Shown here piece by piece: positions 6,529 to 14,514 of a DNA stretch of 29,161 bases (within the stretch, counting starts at the first letter, position 1; each line of letters opens with the position of its first letter). The stretch covers positions 1-29,161 of the forward strand of contig DATKDU010000456.1 of NCBI GenBank assembly GCA_035512595.1, read 5' to 3'. The position numbers and the translations under genes were made by a program. The DNA comes from DATKDU01 sp035512595. GTDB lineage: Bacteria > Planctomycetota > Planctomycetia > Pirellulales > Pirellulaceae. Below the pieces are notes generated by a model, which saw only the letters and a program-made list of their open reading frames with translations, searched no databases and had not been told where the DNA came from.

Positions 6529-6735
6529 ATGAATGAACAAATAAAAAAAGCCATTCGCCAGCGAGCCAGAGCGGCCCGCAACAACAACGAGCTGGTCCGC
6601 GCGGTCTTCGACACCTTCAAGATCTCGCGGATCGACGTCCGCCAGGTTTCGCTGGAGGACATGAAGATCGCCGTCGTGGAGGCCGCCCGCGCGGCGCGGG
6701 CGTCGCAAGACGAGGCGCGGCAATTGCCGGCGTGA
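6529..6735 (+). CDS. Small charged helical protein, function unknown
   Basis: The 68-residue protein starts MNEQIKKAIRQRARAARNNN and ends ARAARASQDEARQLPA. It is rich in Arg, Ala, Lys, Glu and Asp, looks mostly helical, and has no Cys and no signal peptide. I do not recognise a family. The start at 6529 is chosen because AAGGAAG (6514-6520) lies 8 bases upstream, one of the best ribosome sites in the region; an ATG at 6508 in the same frame would place that site inside the gene. The AT-rich first codons (AATGAACAAATAAAAAAAGCC) contrast with the GC-rich upstream sequence, as expected at a true translation start. It could be a nucleic-acid-binding or regulatory protein, but that is a guess from charge alone. 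Confidence 0.62.
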   Translation: MNEQIKKAIRQRARAARNNNELVRAVFDTFKISRIDVRQVSLEDMKIAVVEAARAARASQDEARQLPA

Positions 6736-6836
6736 GGGGGCTATATAACCAAACGGTTTGCCCAGGGGAGTAGAAATCCAAACTTTCTTCAGCGCACAAT
6801 GGCTCCAGCCTGGTTCGGTACCGGCTGGAGCTGTGG

Positions 6837-8381
6837 ATGATGAAATCTGCTGACGAAGAGGAGCCGGCGCCGCCCGGTCGTCCACGAGTTCGCTTTGCGC
6901 TCCGTCACCTCTTGGGCCTCATCACGATTGGGTGCCTGCTCGGTGGACTGTGCTTGTGGCCGCATTGGTGGTTCGAAGAGCGCGTCCTTTTGCTGACCTG
7001 GGGGATCAGCCTGACGTTGGGCGAATACGCTGCGCGGCGGTTCGGCAAAGGAATCTGGTGGCCGCTGCTGGGCACTTTGATTGCGACGGGGCTCGCCTAC
7101 TTTGTCTTGCGTAGCACAGACGATCATTGGGACGGTAATGGTCGCTGGACGTGGAGCGAGTATGCCTGGAATGTATGGCGACTGTGGGCGGTTCTGCTCG
7201 TGGCGGCGGTGTTCGCCAGCCTGGTCGTGTTGTTGGTCGTGCGAGCCTTATCACGCGCTCCTGCGGCCGCGCGAACCTTCGCCATTCGGCTACGCTCATC
7301 GGGGCGTCTTCGTTGGTCGGCGATTTCTGTCTCTGCAATTGCAGTAGTGAGTTTCGCCGCGTATTGGGGCCTTGGAGCAACTCGTTGGTCGCCCTACGGT
7401 GCCGCGCGCTGGCGCGATTCGACGAGTCCTCAGATCCTCTTCTGTTCTGACGGTCGTCAGTTTGTGACGGTGGATGACACGGGCCACGTGACGCTTTGGG
7501 ACTGGGACTCCGCCCGGCCCATGAAACGCTTTCGCGCCGAGGTGCCCAAATCCGACGAACCGCCTCAATTCCACGCCGCCATGCTATCGGGAAATCGGCT
7601 CGCTTTGGCATCGTCCCTCCGTGACTCCGTCACCGTATACCGCTTGCCCGACTGGACGTTGGAACGCAAATTCTCGCATGAAGAGATCCGGGGCCATCCG
7701 ATTCGGGGACTCTATTCGTTGGATGACGGTGCGCAACTCTTGATCGTCTACCGTACGAGCGATGGACTGATCCATTTTACATTTTGGGACGAGGTGAATC
7801 AGAAGTTTCTGCAGGATGTATCTCATGACGGTGGTTCCGCTGTCGTATTCGGCGTAAGTGCTTCCGGCCGATATTGCGGAATAGTCAAGAGAGTCGAGTT
7901 CGAGGAAGCGACTTTGACGATCATAGACTTCGAAACGGCAAGCGTGATCTTGAATATGGAATATGGGCGCGGCTCCGGCCCAGTAGTCTTCTTCGACGAC
8001 GATCGCAGAATCGGTCATGTGACGCAAATGTTTAACCTCGACGGTTCGCGTGAACAGGAATTGCCGGGGGTCGTTCTCGATGTCATTCCAGGCACAAATC
8101 GGCTCGTCCTCGTCGAGTTTCAGTCGCTCTTTCCCATGTGGCTCGACCAATTGCTTGAGCAAGTGCCGATCGTTAGTCACATCATCTACCTTGATGGCGT
8201 ACGACTTGTCGTTACTGGATCGGATTCGGTTCAGCCAGAGTGGAAATCCTGCTGGCTCTACGGTTACGGAACAACCGTCAATGGCACGCTCTCGCCGGAC
8301 GGCAAACGCCTTGTCTGGGCGGATGACCAGGGCCGGTTATTGCTGTGGAATCTTCCCACCGCCAGCCCTTCCTCTCGCTGA
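6837..8381 (+). CDS. Membrane-anchored WD40-like propeller protein
   Basis: The 514-residue protein begins with a short basic/acidic cytoplasmic stretch. Five likely membrane helices follow (about 22-41, 48-64, 73-91, 115-136, 160-179). The rest, about 195-510, is a beta-propeller-like region with WD40 blades such as FVTVDDTGHVTLWDWDSARP and, near the end, LSPDGKRLVWADDQGRLLLW. The N-terminal FALRHLLGLITIGCLLGG resembles the leading helix of many planctomycete membrane proteins. GGAG (6827-6830) precedes the ATG by 6 bases, and a second ATG follows directly. Codon use is less GC-biased in the propeller than in the flanking metabolic genes, suggesting a lineage-specific accessory gene. The function is unknown; a scaffold or sensor role is only inference. 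Confidence 0.75.
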   Translation: MMKSADEEEPAPPGRPRVRFALRHLLGLITIGCLLGGLCLWPHWWFEERVLLLTWGISLTLGEYAARRFGKGIWWPLLGTLIATGLAYFVLRSTDDHWDGNGRWTWSEYAWNVWRLWAVLLVAAVFASLVVLLVVRALSRAPAAARTFAIRLRSSGRLRWSAISVSAIAVVSFAAYWGLGATRWSPYGAARWRDSTSPQILFCSDGRQFVTVDDTGHVTLWDWDSARPMKRFRAEVPKSDEPPQFHAAMLSGNRLALASSLRDSVTVYRLPDWTLERKFSHEEIRGHPIRGLYSLDDGAQLLIVYRTSDGLIHFTFWDEVNQKFLQDVSHDGGSAVVFGVSASGRYCGIVKRVEFEEATLTIIDFETASVILNMEYGRGSGPVVFFDDDRRIGHVTQMFNLDGSREQELPGVVLDVIPGTNRLVLVEFQSLFPMWLDQLLEQVPIVSHIIYLDGVRLVVTGSDSVQPEWKSCWLYGYGTTVNGTLSPDGKRLVWADDQGRLLLWNLPTASPSSR

Positions 8382-8467
8382 GGCTGACTCTCATCCGCTT
8401 GCCAATCCCCCCGGAAAGCGATAGTTTCGATGGTTTGCCTGCGCTTTCCGCGGCTCGGATTGCCGAG

Positions 8468-9727
8468 ATGTCCATACACAGCCCCGCCAACCTCCCGCCC
8501 AACCAGCGGATCGTCATTACCGGCGTGGGACTCACTGCGCCCAATGGCAACAGCCTGGCCGAGTACCGCTCGGCACTCCTGGCGGGCAAGAGCGGGGTCA
8601 CCAAGTATGAAATCCGCTACGTCGGCGAAACCCTGGCCGGCGTTTGCAAATTCGACCCCCTCCGCTATCAATCCAAAAAAGACGTCCGCCGCGGCACCCG
8701 GGCCGGCAGCGTCGGCATCTACTGTGCCGGCGAAGCTCTCAAGGACGCGGCCATCGAGAACGCCAAGCTGGATAAGCCGCGGGTCGGCATTTACCTGGGG
8801 GTCACCGAGCACGGCAACGTCGAGACCGAGAACGAAATCTTCCTGCTCAAGGGGTACGACTACGACACGCAGTTCTGGTCGCACCACCACAACCCGCGGA
8901 CCGTGGCCAACAACCCGGCCGGCGAGGTGGCCCTGAACCTGGGCATCACCGGCCCGCACTACACGATCGGGGCCGCTTGTGCCGCCGGAAATGCCGGGCT
9001 GATCCAGGGGGCGCAAATGCTGCGGATTGGCGACTGCGACCTGGCGCTGGCCGGCGGCGTGTCGGAGAGCATCCACACATTCGGCATCTTTGCCAGCTTC
9101 AAGAGCCAAGGAGCGCTGGCCAGCCACGAAGACCCGGCCAAAGCCTCGCGGCCGTTCGACAAGCAGCGCAACGGCATCGTGGTTGCCGAGGGGGGCTGCA
9201 TCTTCGTCCTGGAGCGGCTGGACGATGCGCTAGGCCGCGGGGCGAAGATCTACGGCGAGTTGGCGGGGTACGCCATTAACACCGACGCCACCGATTTCGT
9301 GCTTCCCAATCCTGAAAGGCAGGCGGAGTGCATGCACCTCGCCCTGTCGCGCGGCGGGCTGAAGGCGCACGAGATCGACATCGTCAGCACGCACGCCACC
9401 GGCACCGGCCAAGGGGACGAGCAGGAGTGCGACGCCCTGCGGCGCGTCTTCGCCGGCAGCCCCAAGACCTATTTCAACAACACCAAGAGCTTCATTGGCC
9501 ACGCGATGGGGGCGGCGGGGGCGCTGGAGCTGGCGGGGAACCTGCCGGCTTTTGACGATGGGCTGTGCCACGCGACGATCAACGTGGACGACCTCGATCC
9601 CGAGTGCGCCCTCGAAACCCTCGTGACGAACGAGCCGCGAAAGATCGGGCTCGTCCGGTACATCCTGAACAACTCTTTCGGTATGCTGGGGATTAACTCG
9701 GTTGTCATCATTAAAAGGTTTGCGTAG
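8468..9727 (+). CDS. Beta-ketoacyl synthase linked to ACP and CrtI-like genes
   Basis: The 419-residue condensing enzyme starts IVITGVGLTAPNGNSLAEY after a short leader. The triad is present: Cys171 in GAACAAGNAG, His309 in STHATGTGQGD and His345 in KSFIGHAMGAAG. The first His motif reads THATGT rather than AHGTST, and the Cys block AACAAG differs from the usual ACATG, so this is a divergent clade, not a second copy of FabF at 2669. The start at 8468 is preferred to 8345 because upstream codons overlap the previous gene and precede the conserved fold. The stop is 26 bases before an acyl carrier protein gene, which is in turn followed by a CrtI-like oxidoreductase. A role in a dedicated acyl-chain pathway is inferred from that context. 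Confidence 0.9.
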   Translation: MSIHSPANLPPNQRIVITGVGLTAPNGNSLAEYRSALLAGKSGVTKYEIRYVGETLAGVCKFDPLRYQSKKDVRRGTRAGSVGIYCAGEALKDAAIENAKLDKPRVGIYLGVTEHGNVETENEIFLLKGYDYDTQFWSHHHNPRTVANNPAGEVALNLGITGPHYTIGAACAAGNAGLIQGAQMLRIGDCDLALAGGVSESIHTFGIFASFKSQGALASHEDPAKASRPFDKQRNGIVVAEGGCIFVLERLDDALGRGAKIYGELAGYAINTDATDFVLPNPERQAECMHLALSRGGLKAHEIDIVSTHATGTGQGDEQECDALRRVFAGSPKTYFNNTKSFIGHAMGAAGALELAGNLPAFDDGLCHATINVDDLDPECALETLVTNEPRKIGLVRYILNNSFGMLGINSVVIIKRFA

Positions 9728-9753
9728 CCTCCGACCTCTGACCTCAGCTAACC

Positions 9754-10011
9754 ATGACCCGTGCTGAAATTCGCGACGAGATCCTCGACATCCTCTCGGA
9801 CATCGCGCCCGACGAGGACCTCTCGCAGCTCGTGGACGAGAAACCGTTCCGCGAGCAGCTCGAGCTCGACAGCATGGATTTTCTCGACATCGTGATGGAG
9901 CTTCGCAAGCGGCACCGGATTCAGGTTCCCGAGGGGGATTACCAGCAACTTGCCAGCATGGAGAGCACGGTCACCTACCTGGAGCCGAAGCTGGCGGGGG
10001 TCACCAAATAA
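9754..10011 (+). CDS. Acyl carrier protein
   Basis: The 85-residue protein has the phosphopantetheine attachment motif LELDSMDFLDIVMEL with Ser40 as the carrier residue. It has the usual acidic four-helix pattern (MTRAEIRDEILDILSDIAPDE at the N-terminus). Length is normal for a free-standing ACP. It lies between a ketoacyl synthase and a CrtI-like FAD enzyme, and so probably carries their substrate. The motif DSMD, instead of the DSLD of the housekeeping fatty-acid ACP, suggests a specialised ACP. No strong ribosome site is seen, only a short gap from the previous gene, so coupled translation is likely. Three GTAG hairpins lie between it and the next gene. Confidence 0.9.
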   Translation: MTRAEIRDEILDILSDIAPDEDLSQLVDEKPFREQLELDSMDFLDIVMELRKRHRIQVPEGDYQQLASMESTVTYLEPKLAGVTK

Positions 10012-10034
10012 GTAGTCGGCACACTCCGTGTGCC
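10012..10034 (+). repeat. GTAG-foot hairpin, GGCACAC family, copy 1
   Basis: GTAG (10012-10015) is followed by GGCACAC (10018-10024), which pairs with GTGTGCC (10028-10034). It starts one base after the ACP stop codon. Confidence 0.78.
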
Positions 10035-10044
10035 GTCCCGAGAT

Positions 10045-10067
10045 GTAGTAGGCATATTCCGTGTGCC
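10045..10067 (+). repeat. GTAG-foot hairpin, GGCACAC family, degenerate copy 2
   Basis: GTAG (10045-10048) leads to GGCATAT (10051-10057), which pairs with GTGTGCC (10061-10067) using two G-T pairs. The 3' flank CGTCCCG is shared with copy 1. Confidence 0.7.
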
Positions 10068-10081
10068 GTCCCGCCGGCCAC

Positions 10082-10104
10082 GGCACACTGAGTGTGCCTC
10101 CTAC
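10082..10104 (-). repeat. GTAG-foot hairpin, GGCACAC family, inverted copy 3
   Basis: GGCACAC (10082-10088) pairs with GTGTGCC (10092-10098), with minus-strand GTAG at 10104-10101. It ends 8 bases before the ATG of the next gene and so may fold over its ribosome-binding region. Confidence 0.78.
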
Positions 10105-10112
10105 TTATTGCC

Positions 10113-11513
10113 ATGTACGACACGCTCATCATCGGCGCTGGCATGTCGGGACTGGCCGCCGGCATTCGCCTGGCCTACTTCGATCAGAAGGTGGCGATCC
10201 TCGAGCGGCACTACACGATCGGCGGCCTCAACTCGTTCTATCGCCTCCGCGGCCGCGATTACGACGTCGGCCTGCACGCGGTCACCAACTTTACCCCCAA
10301 GGGCGCCAAAAAGGGCCCCCTCGCCCGGCTGCTCAGGCAACTGCGCTTCCGCTGGGAAGATTTCGCACTGGCCCCGCAACTCGGTTCGGCCATCGCCTTC
10401 CCCGGCATCGAGCTCAACTTTAGCAACGACCCGACGCTGTTTGAATCGGAAGTCGCCCGGCTCTTTCCCGCTCAAAAGGACAACTACCAGCGGCTGCTCG
10501 GCCGGATGGTCGAGTACGACGATCTCAACCAGGAGGCGTTCAGCATCTCGGCCCGAGAGGTGCTTTCCGAAACGATCAGCGATCCCTTGCTTGTGGAAAT
10601 GCTCCTCTGCCCGACCATGTGGTACGGCAACGCCCGCGAAAACGACATGGACTGGGGGCAGTTCTGCATCATCTTCCGCAGCATCTTCGAGGAAGGGATG
10701 GGGCGGCCGTTTGCCGGCGTGCGGCTGATCCTCAAGAACCTCGTGCGGCGGTTTCGCGAGCTGGGGGGCGATCTGAAACTGCGGGCCGGCGTCGATCGCA
10801 TCCAGATCGACGGCAACCGGGCGGTCGGCGTCGTCCTCGAAGACGGGCAGGAGATTGCCGCGAGGAACATCCTCTCCAGTGCCGGGGCGGCGGAGACGCT
10901 CCGCCTGTGCGGGAATCAGGGTACCGCACCGATCGGCAACCGGCTGTCGTTTGCCGAGACGATTTCCGTCCTCGACAAGCCGCCCCGCACGCTCGGCCAC
11001 GAGCGGACCGCCATCTTCTTCAACGATTCGGAGAAGCTGCACTGGCGCAGGCCGCAAGACAAGTTGTGCGATGCGCGGACCGGCGTGATCTGCTCGCCGA
11101 ACAACTTTGCCTACGCACCCGACGACGGCGAGCTGACTGACGGGATGGTCCGCGTCACCTGCCTGGCTGACTACGACCGCTGGAAGGGGCTGGGCGAAGA
11201 GCAATATCGCCTGGAAAAGCTGCGCTGGTATGACCGGGTCACCGCCTCGGCCGTCCGCTTCATGCCCGACTTCCGCAGCCGGGTGATCGACACCGACATG
11301 TTCACGCCGACCACCATCGGCCGCTACACCGGCCACCTCGGCGGCGCGATCTACGGCTCCCCCGACAAGCGGCTCGACGGCACCACCCCGTATGAGCACC
11401 TCTACCTCTGCGGCACCGACCAGGGCTTCTGCGGCATCGTCGGCGCCATCTTCAGCGGCATTTCGATGGCCAACAAGCACTGCCTCCGCGAGGGGCTGGC
11501 GGCTGCGGACTAG
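10113..11513 (+). CDS. CrtI/phytoene-desaturase-like FAD oxidoreductase
   Basis: The 466-residue protein is a flavoprotein of the CrtI/phytoene desaturase and retinol saturase type. It has the dinucleotide-binding motif MYDTLIIGAGMSGLAAGIRL (G8, G10, G13), with Glu31 at the end of the second strand for FAD ribose. The C-terminal FAD block is LYLCGTDQGFCGIVGAIFSG (about residues 429-450). Family members desaturate, saturate or isomerise long polyene or acyl chains. No phytoene or squalene synthase is in the window. Following a ketoacyl synthase and ACP, its substrate may be an ACP-bound or lipid acyl chain, which is inference. The start at 10113 is chosen because it begins the FAD motif; an upstream in-frame start (10092) would run through a repeat hairpin. 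Confidence 0.85.
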   Translation: MYDTLIIGAGMSGLAAGIRLAYFDQKVAILERHYTIGGLNSFYRLRGRDYDVGLHAVTNFTPKGAKKGPLARLLRQLRFRWEDFALAPQLGSAIAFPGIELNFSNDPTLFESEVARLFPAQKDNYQRLLGRMVEYDDLNQEAFSISAREVLSETISDPLLVEMLLCPTMWYGNARENDMDWGQFCIIFRSIFEEGMGRPFAGVRLILKNLVRRFRELGGDLKLRAGVDRIQIDGNRAVGVVLEDGQEIAARNILSSAGAAETLRLCGNQGTAPIGNRLSFAETISVLDKPPRTLGHERTAIFFNDSEKLHWRRPQDKLCDARTGVICSPNNFAYAPDDGELTDGMVRVTCLADYDRWKGLGEEQYRLEKLRWYDRVTASAVRFMPDFRSRVIDTDMFTPTTIGRYTGHLGGAIYGSPDKRLDGTTPYEHLYLCGTDQGFCGIVGAIFSGISMANKHCLREGLAAAD

Positions 11514-11764
11514 GGAACCGGACTGCGAAAAGCTTGAAAGGGTCTGACAGCATGGGAAGGGCGCGCAAAAGAGGCAGTTTGGGGTGTGTGCGGGACTGGT
11601 TGCGGACGCTCGTTTCGCTGGAAATGCGAGCAAGAATAGTGCCGGGATTTGGAGGGTCCTCCGCATTCGCACTGGTAAGCCAAAAGTCCTGCCCGGTACA
11701 CTGCGAGCCTGCCCCCGCGAAACGGTGATCGGGATCGGGCCGATTCCAATTTGGAGCCCTCGTA

Positions 11765-13111
11765 ATGGAACGCTATGGCCTCGTCGTAATCGGTTTTGTC
11801 CTGGCTCTTTTCGTGCATGACGGCCGTCGTTCAGGGCACTCGGCACTTGGCGAGGAGACGCAGCAAAGGGAAGGCGCGGAAAAACGTGCTGACACCTCTG
11901 CGGCCTCCCGAATCGAGCAGCTTTGGGGCGAAAGCTTTGGATATTTCAAGGCGGGACTTTATCAATTGGCACTGGACCGGAAGAACGCGGAGTTCGAAGC
12001 GGTAAGCGAGGCGTTCCCGGAGGGCTCATGGCAGCGTAGTGCCACGGCGGCAGAACTGAATGATTTCCGTAAAGCAGCAGCGTTGGGGGCAGAAGAGCGC
12101 GCGAAGCTATCGGTGGCCACGAAGAATTTTCTTGCAATGTTGTCGCTGGTGCGCGAAGGGCGAAGGGCAGAGAGCGTGGAAACCGGAACCAAGGCGGTTG
12201 AGGGTTTCACGGAGGTCCTAGGTGAAGATTCTGCCCTGGCGGTTCGTACCATGGGGGTTGTTATCCGCACTTGCCTGGTTGTGGACAATCGACCGTTGGC
12301 CGAGGAGATGGTCGCGCGCAGACTCAAGGCTTGCGAACGAACGCGAGCATCGGGAGACCCCGAATGGCTAAGCGCAAAGCTCATTGTTGCCGAATGGGAC
12401 TTAGCGAATGCCGACCGGTTTTGGGAGGCTGGTCCGCGAGTGAAGGGTTACCTATCACAATGTCCCAAGGACGCCGAGTTCTTTACGCACCGCACATCGG
12501 CCCTTTTTTTACTCAGCAAATACTACTTGGATCTTGGCGACAGCAATACTGCTCTCCAATTCGCGGACGAAGTTCTCGCTGCCATTTCGCATGACCGCAC
12601 GCTCAAGGATTGGCAAACGATTGAAACTGAATTTCATCGGCTGCTCTGTCTGGTCACCGCCGGTCACACCGAACTGGCCAGTGAAGAATGTGCCCGACTC
12701 GACCGGTTTATGTCCGAGTTTGCCAATAAGCCGGAGAATATGTTAGGCGCAAGTACAAGCGTGAAGTGGCATGTTCTGCGAGCGAAGGTTATGGTCCGCC
12801 TCGGACGATACGCGGATGCGGAGGCGAGTCTAGAGAAAGTAAAGCCGACGGAGCACGCAGGGAGCGCGGCCGTCTTATTCATCGAAGGTGAGCTTGCGTG
12901 TCGGCAGAGGGACTTTCTGACTGCGGAACTAAAGTTGGAAGCCAGCATCAAGAAAATTATCGAATCTAGAAATGGCGACCACCCCTGTATCTTGACGCGG
13001 CTGCAGCACTTGGCTGAGGCCAAGCGTCAACTCGGCAAACCGGAAGAGGCGTCGCAACTCGACGAAAGAGTCTCTCGCCTGAAGGCAAAGATCGCCGAGG
13101 TTCGGCGGTAG
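11765..13111 (+). CDS. Exported TPR-like protein, function unknown
   Basis: The 448-residue protein has an N-terminal hydrophobic segment (MERYGLVVIGFVLALFV) that may be a signal peptide or anchor. After a charged linker, the body is helical with repeated pairs of Ala/Leu-rich helices. Examples are SALFLLSKYYLDLGDSNTAL, VKWHVLRAKVMVRLGRYADA and LTRLQHLAEAKRQLGKPEEA, which match tetratricopeptide patterns. GGAG (11753-11756) lies 8 bases before the ATG. The 251 bases upstream of the gene hold no other gene I can support. It converges on the PQQ-propeller gene and seems to be transcribed alone. TPR domains mediate protein contacts; the partner is unknown. Confidence 0.72.
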   Translation: MERYGLVVIGFVLALFVHDGRRSGHSALGEETQQREGAEKRADTSAASRIEQLWGESFGYFKAGLYQLALDRKNAEFEAVSEAFPEGSWQRSATAAELNDFRKAAALGAEERAKLSVATKNFLAMLSLVREGRRAESVETGTKAVEGFTEVLGEDSALAVRTMGVVIRTCLVVDNRPLAEEMVARRLKACERTRASGDPEWLSAKLIVAEWDLANADRFWEAGPRVKGYLSQCPKDAEFFTHRTSALFLLSKYYLDLGDSNTALQFADEVLAAISHDRTLKDWQTIETEFHRLLCLVTAGHTELASEECARLDRFMSEFANKPENMLGASTSVKWHVLRAKVMVRLGRYADAEASLEKVKPTEHAGSAAVLFIEGELACRQRDFLTAELKLEASIKKIIESRNGDHPCILTRLQHLAEAKRQLGKPEEASQLDERVSRLKAKIAEVRR

Positions 13112-13163
13112 TCGTCGATGCTACCGCCGATCATTGAGATCGCGCAAATCGCCGTCAACGGCG

Positions 13164-14423
13164 CTATTTCGCCTTCGGATCCGCCACGTCGTAGCACCAC
13201 AGCATTCCCTGATCGCGAAAGTAGAGCCGCCCGTTGGATACCACCGGGTAGGCCCAGGCCTTCATGCGGGGGCCCCGATCGGGCTGGTTCGGCGGGGTGA
13301 AGCGCCCCTGCTCGCGATAGCCCTCGCCAGACACCTCCACCAGTGCCACGTCCCCATCTTCGCCATGGACGTACAACCGCCCGTCGGCATAGCAGACCGA
13401 ACCTGCGCCCACACCAAGTTCCTGCCACTTGATGTCGCCAGTGGCGAAGTCAACGCACATCAGACCTTTGGTGTTCGTGCCGTACAGGTTGCCGTCCAAG
13501 AGGACGGAGCCGCCAATGCTCGTGGGGAGCTGCGCGTCGAAGTACACCTGCTCGGCCGTGACCGCTGTGCCATCGGCCTTCAGCTCCACGAGCCCGCCGC
13601 CGCCGCGGCCGGTCGAGCTGTAGACGAAGCTGCCGCTCGCGACCGGCGTGGGAATGTTGGCCGGACTCGTCTGGACCGTCTTTTCGTAGCGCCACAAGAA
13701 CTTGCCGCTCTTGGCGTCCACCCCCACGAGCCCCTTCTCGAGGAACTGCACGTACTGCTTGGTGCCGCCGACCTCGACCGCGATGACCGAGGCGTAGGCC
13801 GCCTGGTCTCCCTCGGGAATTTTCGACGCCCAGATCGTTTCGCCGCTGGTCTTATCGAGCGCAACGATCGTCGCCTTGGCGCCCCCCGGCGTGCAGACCA
13901 GCACGTCCCCATCGACCAGCGGCGACTCGGCATAGGCCCATTTCCCCGGCTGGCCGGCGAAGTCGCTGCGGAGACTCTTCTTCCACCGCTCTTTGCCGCT
14001 TTCAATTTCGAGGCAGGCCAGGTCGCCGTCGGAGCCGAGCGCATAGAGCAGTTCGCCGTCCACGGTCGGCGTCGAGCGCGAGCCGGGATATTGCGGCCCT
14101 TCATTCTTGCCGACGTTGCCGATCCGCACCGACCAGATCTCCTTGCCATCGGCCACGGAAAGGCACTGGACGCGTTCATCGTCCATTCCCTTGTTGCTGA
14201 TCACGTACAGCCGATCCCCCACGACGGCTGGCGTGGAGTAGCCGTCCCCCAGGTCCTTCACCTGCCACAGGAGTTTGGGTCCCTCCTGCGGCCACTCCTG
14301 GAGCAGCCCTTTTTCCTGCGAAATGCCGTCGCGATTGGGGCCGCGCCATTGAGGCCAGTCGGCAGCCACGGCAAGCGAGGTTAGCACGCAGGAACAAACA
14401 AGGCAGAGAGCGATGGTGCGCAT
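13164..14423 (-). CDS. Secreted PQQ-like (BamB-type) beta-propeller protein
   Basis: The 419-residue protein has a Sec signal peptide (MRTIALCLVCSCVLTSLAVA) followed by DWPQWRGPNRDG, the usual start of planctomycete PQQ-like propeller proteins. Blades repeat with patterns such as VVGDRLYVISNKG, VDGELLYALGSDGDLACLE and VDGDVLVCTPGGAKATIVAL, each ending near a G-x-x-x-W segment (GKEIWSV, GKERWKK, GETIWAS, GKFLWRY). The start at 14423 is preferred over 14498 because it begins the signal peptide and follows GGAG. Such proteins may scaffold outer-membrane assembly or act as enzymes, but I see no evidence for bound PQQ. It is 91 bases downstream of the DUF1501 gene on the same strand and may be cotranscribed. 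Confidence 0.87.
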   Translation of the reverse strand: MRTIALCLVCSCVLTSLAVAADWPQWRGPNRDGISQEKGLLQEWPQEGPKLLWQVKDLGDGYSTPAVVGDRLYVISNKGMDDERVQCLSVADGKEIWSVRIGNVGKNEGPQYPGSRSTPTVDGELLYALGSDGDLACLEIESGKERWKKSLRSDFAGQPGKWAYAESPLVDGDVLVCTPGGAKATIVALDKTSGETIWASKIPEGDQAAYASVIAVEVGGTKQYVQFLEKGLVGVDAKSGKFLWRYEKTVQTSPANIPTPVASGSFVYSSTGRGGGGLVELKADGTAVTAEQVYFDAQLPTSIGGSVLLDGNLYGTNTKGLMCVDFATGDIKWQELGVGAGSVCYADGRLYVHGEDGDVALVEVSGEGYREQGRFTPPNQPDRGPRMKAWAYPVVSNGRLYFRDQGMLWCYDVADPKAK

Positions 14424-14514
14424 GAGGGCTGCTCCGAAAGATGGCGATGAAGCGGATTCGACGCCCCCCAGTTTCCCGCCTAGGCGGAGGAAAAGCAATT
14501 CGGCGGCTATGCCA

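Noticed and set aside
8345..8467. Longer N-terminus for the second ketoacyl synthase
   Set aside because: It would overlap the preceding gene by 37 bases and add 41 residues with no match to the fold. The Met at 8468 lies just before the conserved start.
10012..10104. Possible CRISPR-like array (three similar units)
   Set aside because: The units are hairpins of about 23 bases in mixed orientation with short unequal gaps, no spacers of constant size and no cas genes. They fit the GTAG repeat class seen elsewhere.
2669..11513. A type I polyketide or PUFA synthase locus
   Set aside because: There are no acyltransferase, ketoreductase or dehydratase domains and no multidomain protein. Only discrete condensing enzymes and one ACP are present.
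10101..11846. 581-residue minus-strand frame
   Set aside because: Antisense of the CrtI-like gene; no recognisable motif, and it runs through repeat hairpins and an intergenic gap.
13134..14384. 416-residue plus-strand frame over the PQQ-propeller gene
   Set aside because: The minus strand has a signal peptide and regular propeller blades; the plus-strand residues show no pattern.
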